A DNA stretch of 64,000 nucleotides from an uncultured Holophagaceae bacterium (GTDB lineage Bacteria > Acidobacteriota > Holophagae > Holophagales > Holophagaceae), in NCBI GenBank assembly GCA_903857495.1, contig CAIOFF010000061.1, positions 1 through 64,000 of the forward strand, read 5' to 3'. The notes beneath the pieces are model-generated. The model worked only from the letters and a program-made list of their open reading frames with translations. It did no database searches and was not told where the DNA came from. Each line of letters starts with the position of its first letter. Position 1 is the first letter of the stretch. Position numbers and translations under genes: made by a program. This document shows positions 10,010-19,031 of the stretch, one piece after another.

Positions 10010-13000
10010 TCAGGGCTGGAAGGCCACCACCATGCCATCAGCGTCGGCGTGGCCCTTCGACTGGGCCTCGGCGCCGCGGTAGAGGGTCCAGCCGGGGAGG
10101 CCTCGGGCCATGCTCTTGGTCATGGCCCACTGCTGGATCCGGCTGTTGGCCAGGATCACCAGGAGCAGCCGCTTGGGATTCCAGGGGTTGGGGAAGGCGG
10201 CCACCAGGCCGTCATCGGCCCGGCCGTAGGTGCGGCCCTGCCACTGGAACCAGCCGGGACCCGCCTTGAGGGGCAGCTTCCCCTCGGCGAGCAGGCGGGC
10301 CATGAGCCCGTTGTCCGCGGGACCGCCCAGGACCACCAGGTCGCTGGCAGCCAGCTCGGCGTCGCTGACCTCGGCGTCGGGCTTCATGGGCAGCAGCACC
10401 TCCGTCATGTTGTCCGCCAGCAGGTCTCGATACTGCAGGGCCAGGGTGCGCTGGGCCTCCACTTCCCGGGCCGTGCCGCAGACCAGCAGGGTGGCGCTCC
10501 AGTCATCCAGCACGTTGCCGGGCACCCAGAAGTCCACCCGAGCCAGGGGTAGGTCCCGCCCGGCGTTGAAGGTCAGGCGCGTGGGCCGGGTCTCGCTGCG
10601 GAAGGTGAACGTGTCCTTGGCGCCGGTCAGGGCAAGGCGCTCCAGGCGGGCGCCCTTCTCGGTCTCCACCGTGACGAAGGCCACCAGGGGATAGGCGAAG
10701 CCCGGCTGCGTGACCTCCAGCCTCACCTCGAAGGCGTCTCCGGCTTTCTCCACCCGCGCCTGGATGACGGGCGCGGGCAGGTCCGCCCGCTTGAGCCAGG
10801 GCTTCAGGATCGGCGCCACGTCCTTCCCCGCCGCCGCGGAGAGAGCCGCCAGCAGGTTGGCCGTGGTGGCAGCCTTGCCCCGGAACTGGGCCGAGACCGC
10901 CTGCATGGCCTTGCCGAAGGCCGCGTTGCCCAGGTGCAGCCGCAGCTGATGCAGCGCGAAGACGCCGCGGATGCGGGGGATCTGGTAGGCGCCGTAGCGG
11001 TCATAGTCCGTGACCGTGACCAGGGGGGCCTTGGCGCCCTCCTTGGCGGCCAGCCACAGGTGGCGCGTGCCCAGGTCGGCCAGGGCGGCGCTCTGGGTCT
11101 CGAAGGCCTTGGCCCCGCTGGCGGCCAGCTGCTTCAGCTGCGTGTGGTAGGCCGCCGACCCGCTGACGAACCAATTGTCGGCATCCGAGGCGGGCCGGAT
11201 CGTGCCCGTCCACAGCCCCTTGGCCTCATAGCTGAAGGCCTCCTTCACGGCGGCCGTGTCCGGGACCGGAGCAGCCTTCAGAGGCTTTTCCTGCCTCCAG
11301 GCTGCGCGAGCAGCCTGGAGCCTGCTCGAGATCCAGACCGGGCTGAACGTCGTATACCCATGGGTGAGGTGCGGCGTGGCCAGGGGCAGGTCCGCGATCC
11401 AGCGGCCGCCTACCAGCTTTTCCCGCTGGGTGGTCTTGCCCTGGTGGGCGATGAAGACCAGGGCCTCGGCCATCTCGGCGGTGGTCAGCTTGGCGTCGCA
11501 GGCGTGGGGCCGGTTGATGGGGCTGCTGGCCAGCATGCGCGTGGCGGCGTCGATGTCGAAGCCACCCTTGCCGCTGGCGCGGAAGGCCTCCTGGAAGGCG
11601 ATGTCGCGGTTCCAGGTGTTGAAGGCCAGATCCACGGGCGCGCCATCGGGGTTGGCGCCGTACTCGCCGCGCACCTCGAGGTCGCGGTTGTTGTTGTTGG
11701 CCCAGATGAAGCCCAGGTGGTTGGCGGGCGTGTCCGCGGGCTTGCCCTTGCTGCCCGTGCGCCAGAGCCTCGTCTTGTCGGTGCCCAGCAGGAAGCAGGC
11801 GCCCTCGTCGGTCTTGGTGTCGGCCATGGTCCAGTCGTTGGTGTAGAGGCCGTTGTTCTGCTTGAAGAGGATCGCCGCCGCCTCGTCGATACCCGCGGCA
11901 TACTGGGCGGCCTTCCGGATGCGGTTGCTCTGGGGCGTGCCATCGGGATTGAAGGGAGTCTGTCCCACGGTGGTCTCGCCCATGACCAGGCCCGAGGCGT
12001 TCAGGTACCAGTCCGTGCCGCTGTGGATGCCGCCCGCGAAGGTCTGCAGCACCAGGCGGTGGCCCTTCTCGGGCACGATGTCGAGCATCACGTTCCACTC
12101 GGTGCCGGTGTAGCCGCCCCACATGAAGACCTGGCCGAAGATGAAGCGGCCGCTCCGGGTGGCTTCCTTGGTGGCCACGAAGGACGAGCAGTGGTCCCCC
12201 TGCCCGCCCTTGGCCACCTCGTCATCGGCGGACATGAACGTGCGACCACTTAAGGAATTCGTCGTATTTGGAAGTGCGGAATGGAGATAGCTTTCATCGA
12301 CGTCACTGTTCAGCGTGACAATGTCCAGCAGGTCCAGGTCCCGGCCCTTGAACTTCACCCCGGCCTTCACGGCGCCGTCAGCGATGCCCTTCATCTCCTC
12401 CAGGTATTCCATGTCGTATTTGCGGAGGAACAGGGCGTCCGCCAGGTGGCGCTTGTCGGTCCAGCCCCGGGCGGCGTCGGCGGCGTCCTTCTGGAGGCCC
12501 AGCTTGGTCATGAACCGCACGATCTCCTCGGCCATGAGCTCGCCGTGCTGGCGGCCCCGGGCGTAGGGGGCGCCCTCGATGTGCAGGAAGGTCCAGCCGC
12601 CCATCTCGTAGCGGAAGCCCTTCCCGGCCCAGCGCACGGTCTCCAGGGGCACGAAGGCGGTGACGTCCTCCACCTTCTCCAGCTGCAGGTCGCTGAAGCT
12701 GGCTGCGCCCGTGGCCTGGCCGTTGCGGCCCAGGTGCAGCTGCGCGCGGTCCGTGGGGCTGGTGGCCAGGAACAGCACCGAGAGGCGGCGCTCGGCGGTG
12801 CCCGCGGCACTCTGGGAGGCGTTCGTGAAGGGGAAGCTTTGCATGGACAGGCAGGCGCCCAGGGCGGTGGGATACCGCGCCAGCGCATCCACCTTGACGC
12901 CCTCGGTCCGGACCGTGGCGCTCAGCCGGTAGAGCTCGCCGACCTTCAGCGTCACCGGCGCGGACACCAGGGTGCCCTCGGCCCCCCCGGCCGCGTCCAG

Positions 13001-13123
13001 GCGCAGGCCCGCAGCCTTGGCGGTGGAGCCCGGCTTGAGGCTCCAGCCCCCGAGAGACAGGTCCGCCGCCGAGGCGAAGACCGCCAGCACCAGCACCAGC
13101 AGGGCACGGAAAAATCGGCTCAT
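10010..13123 (-). CDS. Secreted C45/phospholipase B-like Ntn hydrolase with degenerate M1-peptidase-like tail
   Basis: About 1,037 residues. Start ATG (MSRFFRALL) has GGAGG 4 bases upstream; the earlier ATG at 13138 is disfavoured. A signal peptide (FFRALLVLVLAVFASAADL) is followed by a beta-sandwich-like region to about 150. The core (about 165-600) resembles the phospholipase B-like/acyl-CoA:6-APA acyltransferase (C45) family: ARGRQHGELM, LDIVTLNSDVDE, and GDHCSSFVATKEA with Cys312 as the likely N-terminal nucleophile after self-cleavage. Residues about 640-870 resemble the C-terminal side of M1 aminopeptidases (VFALHQLRLHLG, TTANLLAALSAAAGKD, ILKPWLKRADLP) but contain no HExxH zinc motif. 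The substrate is unknown; an amide or acyl bond in periplasm or medium is inferred. Confidence 0.8.
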   Translation of the reverse strand: MSRFFRALLVLVLAVFASAADLSLGGWSLKPGSTAKAAGLRLDAAGGAEGTLVSAPVTLKVGELYRLSATVRTEGVKVDALARYPTALGACLSMQSFPFTNASQSAAGTAERRLSVLFLATSPTDRAQLHLGRNGQATGAASFSDLQLEKVEDVTAFVPLETVRWAGKGFRYEMGGWTFLHIEGAPYARGRQHGELMAEEIVRFMTKLGLQKDAADAARGWTDKRHLADALFLRKYDMEYLEEMKGIADGAVKAGVKFKGRDLDLLDIVTLNSDVDESYLHSALPNTTNSLSGRTFMSADDEVAKGGQGDHCSSFVATKEATRSGRFIFGQVFMWGGYTGTEWNVMLDIVPEKGHRLVLQTFAGGIHSGTDWYLNASGLVMGETTVGQTPFNPDGTPQSNRIRKAAQYAAGIDEAAAILFKQNNGLYTNDWTMADTKTDEGACFLLGTDKTRLWRTGSKGKPADTPANHLGFIWANNNNRDLEVRGEYGANPDGAPVDLAFNTWNRDIAFQEAFRASGKGGFDIDAATRMLASSPINRPHACDAKLTTAEMAEALVFIAHQGKTTQREKLVGGRWIADLPLATPHLTHGYTTFSPVWISSRLQAARAAWRQEKPLKAAPVPDTAAVKEAFSYEAKGLWTGTIRPASDADNWFVSGSAAYHTQLKQLAASGAKAFETQSAALADLGTRHLWLAAKEGAKAPLVTVTDYDRYGAYQIPRIRGVFALHQLRLHLGNAAFGKAMQAVSAQFRGKAATTANLLAALSAAAGKDVAPILKPWLKRADLPAPVIQARVEKAGDAFEVRLEVTQPGFAYPLVAFVTVETEKGARLERLALTGAKDTFTFRSETRPTRLTFNAGRDLPLARVDFWVPGNVLDDWSATLLVCGTAREVEAQRTLALQYRDLLADNMTEVLLPMKPDAEVSDAELAASDLVVLGGPADNGLMARLLAEGKLPLKAGPGWFQWQGRTYGRADDGLVAAFPNPWNPKRLLLVILANSRIQQWAMTKSMARGLPGWTLYRGAEAQSKGHADADGMVVAFQP

Positions 13124-13198
13124 GGAACCTCCATCCACCTAGTCTGCCAAAGCCTCGCAGGGATTGCCTCGTTTATTGAGGCCAAGGAATGCCCAGGG

Positions 13199-14833
13199 TC
13201 AGCTCCGCCGCAGCATGAGCAGGGTCCGGTCATCCAGGTAGGGCGCACCCTGGGTGAAGCGATCCAGCTCCCCCAGCAGGGCCGCGTCCAGGGCTGGCAG
13301 CGACTCGTGGCGGCGGGCTGCCACCAGGGCTGTGAGGGCCTCACTGCCGAACTCCTCCTCCGCGGCATTCGAGGCCTCGGTGATGCCGTCGGTGTAGACC
13401 ACGAGGAGGTCGCCCGGCACCAGGCTCAGCGTGGCCTCGCCGTAGGGCTGGCCGGGCAGCATGGCCAGGGGCAGGCCCTGGGCCTCCAGCTCCTGGACCG
13501 GCTCGGCCCCGCGCAGGAGAAGGGCCGGGTTGTGGCCCGCATTGGTGTAGGTCAGCGTACCCGTGGCCGGATCCAGCAGGGCCAGGAAGGCGGTCACGAA
13601 GCGGCGTCCGTCCGTGTGGCGGGCCAGGTTCCTCGACAGCTGGAAAGCCAGCTCCGAGGTGCTGAGGTCCCGCTCGGTCCAGGCCTCGAGGGTGGCCTGG
13701 AGCGAGGCCATGAGGAGGCCCGGGCCCAGGCCCTTGCCGCTCACGTCCGCCAAGCAGAAGAGCCACTTGCCATCGCTGCGGAGCCACCAGCCGAAGAGGT
13801 CGCCGGAGACCTGGCGGCTGGGCAGGTTGTTGCCGTAAAGCTCGAAGCCTGGAATGTCCGGCGGGAAGCCCGGAAGCAGATCCTGCTGGATGCGGCGGGC
13901 CAGGTCCAGCTCCTGATCCACCTTCTTCCGGGCCAGGGCCTCCTCGCGCAGGCGGGCCTGCTCCAGCTTGGCCGTGGCCAGGTGGGCGAAGGTGCTGGCC
14001 AGGCGCAGATCCTCCTCGTGGAAGGGCTTCCGAGGCGGGCGGGAATCCAGGTAGAGCAGGCCCTTCACCACGCCCTGGTGCTCCAGGGGCGTCACCATGG
14101 CCGAGGTCACGCCGCTCTGCATGAGCGAAGGGGAAGCCAGCCCCGGGTCCTCCCCGACGTCGTTGAAGAGGACCGACTCCTTGCGCTCCAGGGCTGCGTC
14201 CACCAGGCTGCGGGCCAAGACGATGGGCTGATCGCCCTCGGGTCCGCGGGAGGCCACGGTGTGCAGCCCGGTCCGGTCCTGGATCAGCACCGCGGCGCGC
14301 CAGGGCTTCAGCAGAGTCCAGAGCCGGTCCAGGAGGTGGGCCAGCAGCTGCTCCGGCGGACTGTCCTCCAGCAGCTCCAGGGAGAGGGCCTGGATCTCGC
14401 GGATCACCTCCCGGAGGTGCAGCGTCTCCGGGGCCTCCCGGCGCCGCTCCGGGGCCGCGCGCAGCCGCTCCAGGGGCAGCACGAGGGAGCCTGCGGAGGA
14501 GGAGTCGCCCGTGTCTGCGCCGATGCGGACCCTTGGCCCCCGGGCGAGCGGGCCCAGCCAGAGGGACACCTGACCCAGCTGGAGCTCGTCACCCTCGCCC
14601 AGGGGATGGGGCACCGTGATCCGCTCACCGTTGAGGGTGGTGCCATTGAGGGAGCCCAGATCCTCAAGGGAGAGCGCACCGGCTTCCAGGCTGATGCGGG
14701 CGTGGAAGCGGCTGAGGCTCGCGTCGGGGATGGTCAGATCGTTCAGAGAGGAGCGACCCAGGGTCCAGACCCGGTCCTCGCCCTCCAGAGGCAGGGGTGG
14801 TCGGCCGGGGATATGCAACATCAGGGTCTTCAT
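13199..14833 (-). CDS. FHA-GAF-PP2C (SpoIIE-type) protein phosphatase
   Basis: A 544-residue cytoplasmic protein. An FHA phosphothreonine-binding domain lies at about 18-90 (TLGRSSLNDL, LSRFHARIS, DLGSLNGTTLNG). A GAF domain is at about 150-300. After a linker helix (LDLARRIQQDLLP), a SpoIIE-family PP2C phosphatase fills 310-543. Its metal-binding acids are seen in VSGDLFGW, LADVSGKGLG and YTDGITEASN. The gene is divergent from a Ser/Thr kinase with a 79-bp shared upstream region. A kinase facing a phosphatase that binds phospho-Thr through FHA suggests a reversible switch. Targets are unknown; a downstream anti-sigma/antagonist partner is the usual role of such phosphatases. Confidence 0.9.
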   Translation of the reverse strand: MKTLMLHIPGRPPLPLEGEDRVWTLGRSSLNDLTIPDASLSRFHARISLEAGALSLEDLGSLNGTTLNGERITVPHPLGEGDELQLGQVSLWLGPLARGPRVRIGADTGDSSSAGSLVLPLERLRAAPERRREAPETLHLREVIREIQALSLELLEDSPPEQLLAHLLDRLWTLLKPWRAAVLIQDRTGLHTVASRGPEGDQPIVLARSLVDAALERKESVLFNDVGEDPGLASPSLMQSGVTSAMVTPLEHQGVVKGLLYLDSRPPRKPFHEEDLRLASTFAHLATAKLEQARLREEALARKKVDQELDLARRIQQDLLPGFPPDIPGFELYGNNLPSRQVSGDLFGWWLRSDGKWLFCLADVSGKGLGPGLLMASLQATLEAWTERDLSTSELAFQLSRNLARHTDGRRFVTAFLALLDPATGTLTYTNAGHNPALLLRGAEPVQELEAQGLPLAMLPGQPYGEATLSLVPGDLLVVYTDGITEASNAAEEEFGSEALTALVAARRHESLPALDAALLGELDRFTQGAPYLDDRTLLMLRRS

Positions 14834-14912
14834 AGGGCCTTCAAGAATCTGTTTGGCACGAGCACGAAGGTGGTTAATTTAAGTCAATGTATACCATTTT
14901 ACGTAACAATGC

Positions 14913-17900
14913 TTGACCGATGACCGGACGCCTCGAAGCGCGCCCGATCAGACCCGACGAGGCCGCGATGGCACCACGCAGGATGCACCCGTGAAGCCCC
15001 TCGAGTCCCAGGCCGACACCCTGGCCGGAGCTGCCTCGGCCATCGGGGCCGGGGAGCCTGGTCGCCGCGCCGTGCCGGACTTCCCCGTGAAGGACTGGGA
15101 CCGCTACGAGTTCCTGGGCTTCCTGGGCCAGGGCGGCATGGGGATGGTGTTCCTGGCTCGGGACCGAAAGCTCGGCCGCGAGGTGGCCATCAAGTTCGTG
15201 CGCCTGGAGGACGAGCGGCACCTCCAGCGCTTCCTGGTCGAGGCCCGGGCCCAGGCCCGGGTGGACCACGAGCACGTCTGCAAGGTGTTCGAGGTCGGTG
15301 AGGTGGAGGGCCGGGTCTTCATCACCATGCAGCACATCGCCGGCGGCTCCCTGGAGCAGGCGGCCCCGACGCTGAGCCTGGAGCAGAAGGTCATCGTGCT
15401 GCGCGATGCGGCCCTGGGCGTGCAGGAGGCCCACAAGGTAGGCATCATCCACCGGGACCTGAAGCCCGCCAACATTATGGTGGAGCGGGCTGAGGACGGC
15501 GCCCTGCGCAGCTTCGTCATGGACTTCGGCCTGGCCCGGGAGTGGAACCAGGACGTCACGGAGACGGGCTCGGTGCTGGGCACCCCGGCCTTCATGTCGC
15601 CGGAGCAGGCCCGGGGCGAGCTCCACCTGCTGGACCGGCGCACGGATGTCTACAGCCTGGGCGCCACCCTCTACCTGGTGGCCACGGGCCACCCGCCCAT
15701 CCCGGGCAGCAACGCCCTGGAGGTCCTCAGCGCCATCGGCTCCCACGAGGTGCAGCCCATGCGCCTCCACGGCTCGGGCATCCCCCGGGACCTGGAGGCC
15801 ATCACCCTCAAGTGCCTGGAGAAGGATCCCTCCCGGCGCTACGACTCGGCCCGCGCCTTCGCCGAGGACCTGGACCGCTTCCTGGCGGGGGAGCCCGTGC
15901 TGGCCCGGCCCACGGGCCTGCTCTACCGCCTGCAGCGGAAGCTCCGCCGCCATCGCCAGCTCTCCACGGTGGCCGCCCTGGCCCTCCTCCTGGTATTGGG
16001 CGCCCTGGGCACCACCCTCAAGACCCGCCGGGACGCCAGCCGCCGCGAACACCTGGCCCAGCAGTTCACCGAGTCCATGGGCCGCATCGAGTCCCTGGCC
16101 CGCTACTCGGCCCTGGCGCCCCTGCATGACATCCGCCCGGACCTGCAGGCGGTGCGGGCCCACCTGGACCTGCTGCAGGCAGACATGCGCGCGGCGGGCA
16201 GCCTGGCCAACGGGCCCGGCCACTACGCCCTGGGCCGGGGCTACTGGACCCTGGATGACGCCGAGCAGGCCCGGGAGCACCTGCAGATGGCCTGGGACGC
16301 GGGCTACCGCGAGCCCCGGGTGGCCTTCGCCCTGGCCCTGGTGCTGGGCCGCCAGTACCAGGAGCAGCTGCTGGAGGCGGAGCGCATTTCTGCGCGGGAC
16401 CAGCGGGAGGCCCGGCGGCGGCGCATCGAGGTCCAGCTGCGGGCCCCGGCCCTGGCCTTCCTCCGCAAGGCCCGCGGCGCAGACGTGACCTCCCCCGCCT
16501 ATGTCGAGGCTCTCCAGGCCTTCTACGAGGGGCGCCTGGATGCGGCCCTGGAACACCTCAAGGTCCTGGCGGGCGAGCAGCCCTGGTTCTTCGAGGCCCC
16601 CCTGCTGCGGGGCTCGCTCCTACAGGCCCGGGCCTGGTCCTGGTGGAACCAGGGACAGCCCGAGAAGGCCCAGGCTGACTTCGAGGCCGGCCGCCAGGAC
16701 CTGGCCCTCGCCGCCGCCAGCGGGCGCAGCGCCCCTGCGGTCTACGCGGCCCTGGCGCAGCTGGAGCTGAACGCCCTGACCATGGAGAAGTACAGCCAGG
16801 GTCAGGTAAAGCCCGCCTTCGAGCGGGGCCTGGCGGCGGTGCAGCTGGCCCTCCAGGCCCAGGCGGACCACGCGCCCTCCCTTATCCTCCAGGCGGCCCT
16901 GCTGGGTCAGTACGCGGATGTGCTGACCGGCCGCGGCGAGCACCCGGACGCCCTGGTCCAGGAGGCCGTGGCCGCGGCCCTGAAGGCCCAGGCGGCCGGA
17001 CCCACCCGGGCCGATGCCTGGGCGGCCCTGGGCAAGGCCTACTACCAGTGGGGCAACGAGCGCCTCGACCACAATCTGGATCCCACGGAGCAACTGGCCC
17101 AGGGGCTCCGGACCCTGGAGTCCCTGGCGGCTCCGAAGCGCGACTACCCGGTGGAGAACCACCTGGGCCTCATCCATCAGACCTGGTCCGAATATGACCT
17201 CCAGCAGGGGCTGGATCCACGGCCCCACCTGGACGGGGCCATCGCGGCCTACGAGCGGGCCACGGCCATGGAGCCCCAGTCCCTGCCCGCCTGGATCAAC
17301 CTGGGCACCTGCCTCCAGCAGCGGGCCGTGCTGCCGGGCACCGCAGATCCCGAAGCGGACCTCCAGCGGGCCCTGCAGGTGCTGGACCGGGCCCACACCC
17401 TCAACCCCCGCCACTTCGTCCCCTGTTTCGTGCAGGGCAAGGTGCTCTACAGCCAGGCGCTGCGCAAGCAGGAGCGGGGCGAGGATCCCAGCGCCGACCT
17501 GCAAGCCTCCCTGGAGGCCAACCGCCGGGGGCTGGCCATCAATGCCGAGGTGCCGCACCTGCACAACGGGGTCGGCGTGGCCCAGCAGCAGGTGGCCCGC
17601 GCCGCCTGGGAGCGGGGTCAGGATCCCCTGCCCGCCCTGGCCGCCGCGGAGCAGGCCTTCCGCCGGGCCATGGCCGTAGCCCCGGGCCAGGTGCTGGGCT
17701 ACCTGAACCTGGCAGACCTGCTCATCTGGAAGGCGCGGCGCGGGCTGGACGCTCGCGCGGCAGGCAGCATCCAGGTCCTCGAGACGCTGGTGCGCCGGAG
17801 CCTGGCGACCGCCCCCGGAGATCCGGGCGCCCTCGCCACGCAGGGGCGCCTGGCGGCCCTGCGCCTGGAGCAGCTGCAGAGCCGCCCCGGGGACTTCCGG

Positions 17901-18422
17901 TCCATCCTGGCCGCGGGGGAGACGGCCCTGGCCGCCGTGCTCGACCGCCAGCCCCGGCACCGGGACGCCCTGCTCTACCTGGGCGAGCTGCGCAGCGCCG
18001 TGGCCCGCCTGAAGGCCCAGCGCGGCCAGGCTGCCCCCGAGGACTTCGAGGCGGCCGACCAGGCCCTGGCCAGGGCCCTGCAGGCACCGCCCGAGTCCCA
18101 GGAAGCCCTGCTGGACCGGGCCGCCCTGGCCCATGATCGGGCGCTCTGGGAACAGGCCCGGGGGCAGGCTCCCGTCCGCCAGCTGGCCCTAGGCGAGGCC
18201 ACGCTGAACCAGCTCGCCAAGCTGCACCCAGGCATGGGCGAGGCTCTGGCCCTGCGGGGCGCCCTGAAGCTGGCGGAGGCCCAGTCAGGGGGCTCCGCCG
18301 AGCGCACTGGCAAGGCCCGCGAGGCCCACCGGGCCTTCCAGGAGGCCTTCACCCGCAACCGCCACCTGGAGCCCACCTGGCGCGCCGCCGACCAGCAGGC
18401 CCGGGCCCTGGCTCAGCCCTAG
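14913..18422 (+). CDS. Transmembrane Ser/Thr protein kinase with long TPR tail
   Basis: A Hanks-type kinase domain covers about residues 65-330: glycine loop LGQGGMGMVFLARD, VAIKFV lysine, catalytic IIHRDLKPANIM (His181 of HRD), DFGLARE and GTPAFMSPEQA. One membrane segment (about 351-369, VAALALLLVLGALG) places the C-terminal 800 residues outside the cytoplasm. Those residues are Ala/Leu/Gln-rich helical repeats of TPR/SEL1 character. The longest frame starts at a TTG (14913) without a clear ribosome-binding site; a GTG at 14991 (27 codons later) is an equally likely start and keeps all domains. This architecture is common in Acidobacteriota and Planctomycetes. Pairing with the divergent FHA-PP2C phosphatase is inferred. 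Confidence 0.92.
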   Translation: MTDDRTPRSAPDQTRRGRDGTTQDAPVKPLESQADTLAGAASAIGAGEPGRRAVPDFPVKDWDRYEFLGFLGQGGMGMVFLARDRKLGREVAIKFVRLEDERHLQRFLVEARAQARVDHEHVCKVFEVGEVEGRVFITMQHIAGGSLEQAAPTLSLEQKVIVLRDAALGVQEAHKVGIIHRDLKPANIMVERAEDGALRSFVMDFGLAREWNQDVTETGSVLGTPAFMSPEQARGELHLLDRRTDVYSLGATLYLVATGHPPIPGSNALEVLSAIGSHEVQPMRLHGSGIPRDLEAITLKCLEKDPSRRYDSARAFAEDLDRFLAGEPVLARPTGLLYRLQRKLRRHRQLSTVAALALLLVLGALGTTLKTRRDASRREHLAQQFTESMGRIESLARYSALAPLHDIRPDLQAVRAHLDLLQADMRAAGSLANGPGHYALGRGYWTLDDAEQAREHLQMAWDAGYREPRVAFALALVLGRQYQEQLLEAERISARDQREARRRRIEVQLRAPALAFLRKARGADVTSPAYVEALQAFYEGRLDAALEHLKVLAGEQPWFFEAPLLRGSLLQARAWSWWNQGQPEKAQADFEAGRQDLALAAASGRSAPAVYAALAQLELNALTMEKYSQGQVKPAFERGLAAVQLALQAQADHAPSLILQAALLGQYADVLTGRGEHPDALVQEAVAAALKAQAAGPTRADAWAALGKAYYQWGNERLDHNLDPTEQLAQGLRTLESLAAPKRDYPVENHLGLIHQTWSEYDLQQGLDPRPHLDGAIAAYERATAMEPQSLPAWINLGTCLQQRAVLPGTADPEADLQRALQVLDRAHTLNPRHFVPCFVQGKVLYSQALRKQERGEDPSADLQASLEANRRGLAINAEVPHLHNGVGVAQQQVARAAWERGQDPLPALAAAEQAFRRAMAVAPGQVLGYLNLADLLIWKARRGLDARAAGSIQVLETLVRRSLATAPGDPGALATQGRLAALRLEQLQSRPGDFRSILAAGETALAAVLDRQPRHRDALLYLGELRSAVARLKAQRGQAAPEDFEAADQALARALQAPPESQEALLDRAALAHDRALWEQARGQAPVRQLALGEATLNQLAKLHPGMGEALALRGALKLAEAQSGGSAERTGKAREAHRAFQEAFTRNRHLEPTWRAADQQARALAQP

Positions 18423-18460
18423 GAGCTGGGATCACCGGCTGAAACTCAAAAAAAATCAGC

Positions 18461-18614
18461 CGCCGATGAACACCGATGAACACCGATGAACACCGATGAA
18501 CACCGATGAACACCGATGAACACCGATGAAGGCATGATAAAAAGAAAATAAATATTTATTTAATTCTTTATTTATCAGCTTTTAATCAGCATTTATCGGT
18601 GTTCATCGGTGGTT
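18461..18614. repeat. R1: 10-bp-unit inverted array (caccgatgaa family)
   Basis: Seven tandem 10-bp units (cgccgatgaa once, then caccgatgaa six times; 18461-18530) are followed by an AT-rich spacer beginning ggcatgataaaaa. The spacer includes tttatcagcttttaatcagc, and then an inverted arm ttatcggtgttcatcggtgg ends near 18612. The arms would pair into a hairpin. The spacer start and the cagctttt segment recur in R2 (45672-45890), so R1 is a copy of a dispersed element. It lies between the kinase stop and the convergent small ORF. No protein is encoded. Confidence 0.9.
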
Positions 18615-18647
18615 AATTTTGATCTTTTTCCGTAACCGGCAAGCGGC

Positions 18648-18788
18648 TCAGCCTGAAACCTTGATGGTGCCCGTGCCGCCAATGCCTTGGGCGGTGCTGG
18701 CCTCGGCGGCCAGGTTCTCAGCCTGGTTCTCCTCGGTGCCTTCGGGCGCGGCGCCGTCCGGCTCTTCGCTGTTGGCTTTGGGAATCAT
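18648..18788 (-). CDS. Small acidic peptide gene with Gly-rich C-terminus (46 aa), unrecognised
   Basis: Forty-six codons starting at an ATG placed 4 bases after a perfect AGGAGGT ribosome-binding site (18793-18799). The product begins MIPKANSEEPDG, is rich in Glu, Asn, Ala and Gln in its first 33 residues, and ends in GIGGTGTIKVSG. There is no signal peptide, membrane segment or Cys. A charged leader with a short Gly/Thr/Ser end resembles a precursor-peptide layout, but no maturase, transporter or protease lies next to it. The GIGGTG hexapeptide also occurs in some exported DUF5666/FecR-type proteins as I recall. Its translation signal is better than those of many genes here, so I regard it as real; function is unknown. 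Confidence 0.6.
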   Translation of the reverse strand: MIPKANSEEPDGAAPEGTEENQAENLAAEASTAQGIGGTGTIKVSG

Positions 18789-18869
18789 GGGGACCTCCTG
18801 AAATGGGGTTGAGGGCTGGCCCAGGATCTTGAGACTCAGAACCTGGAACCCTGAAATATGGAGCCAAGC

Positions 18870-18947
18870 CTAGTCCCCTGCCAGCACGAACTGAAGGTTT
18901 TTCTTCGGATCCTCTCGGATTTTATCGACCCAGTCCTTCTCCGCCAC
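18870..18947 (-). pseudogene. Possible 3' remnant or tiny ORF ending KNLQFVLAGD
   Basis: An open frame on the minus strand ends at a TAG (18870-18872) and reads protein-like: AEKDWVDKIREDPKKN then LQFVLAGD. The only usable start inside it is a GTG at 18947 without a convincing ribosome-binding site. Open frame continues upstream (RATTLAERAEKAG) without an ATG. It may be the tail of a gene lost by rearrangement in this repeat-containing strip, or simply chance. Confidence 0.25.
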
Positions 18948-19031
18948 CCCTGCCTTCTCCGCGCGCTCTGCGAGAGTGGTTGCCCTACCGCTTTTTCGCA
19001 GTCCAGCGCCAAGCCCCCGTAAGCTGGAACC

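Noticed and set aside
12281-14923. 880-codon plus-strand frame across two minus-strand genes
   Set aside because: It crosses two well-supported genes on the other strand and is the antisense shadow typical of high-GC third-position bias; no motif in it.
18461-18530. Iteron-type replication origin or CRISPR array made by the seven 10-bp repeats
   Set aside because: No rep or dnaA gene adjoins, repeats are contiguous with no spacers and no cas gene exists, and the same sequence recurs inverted elsewhere as a hairpin element.
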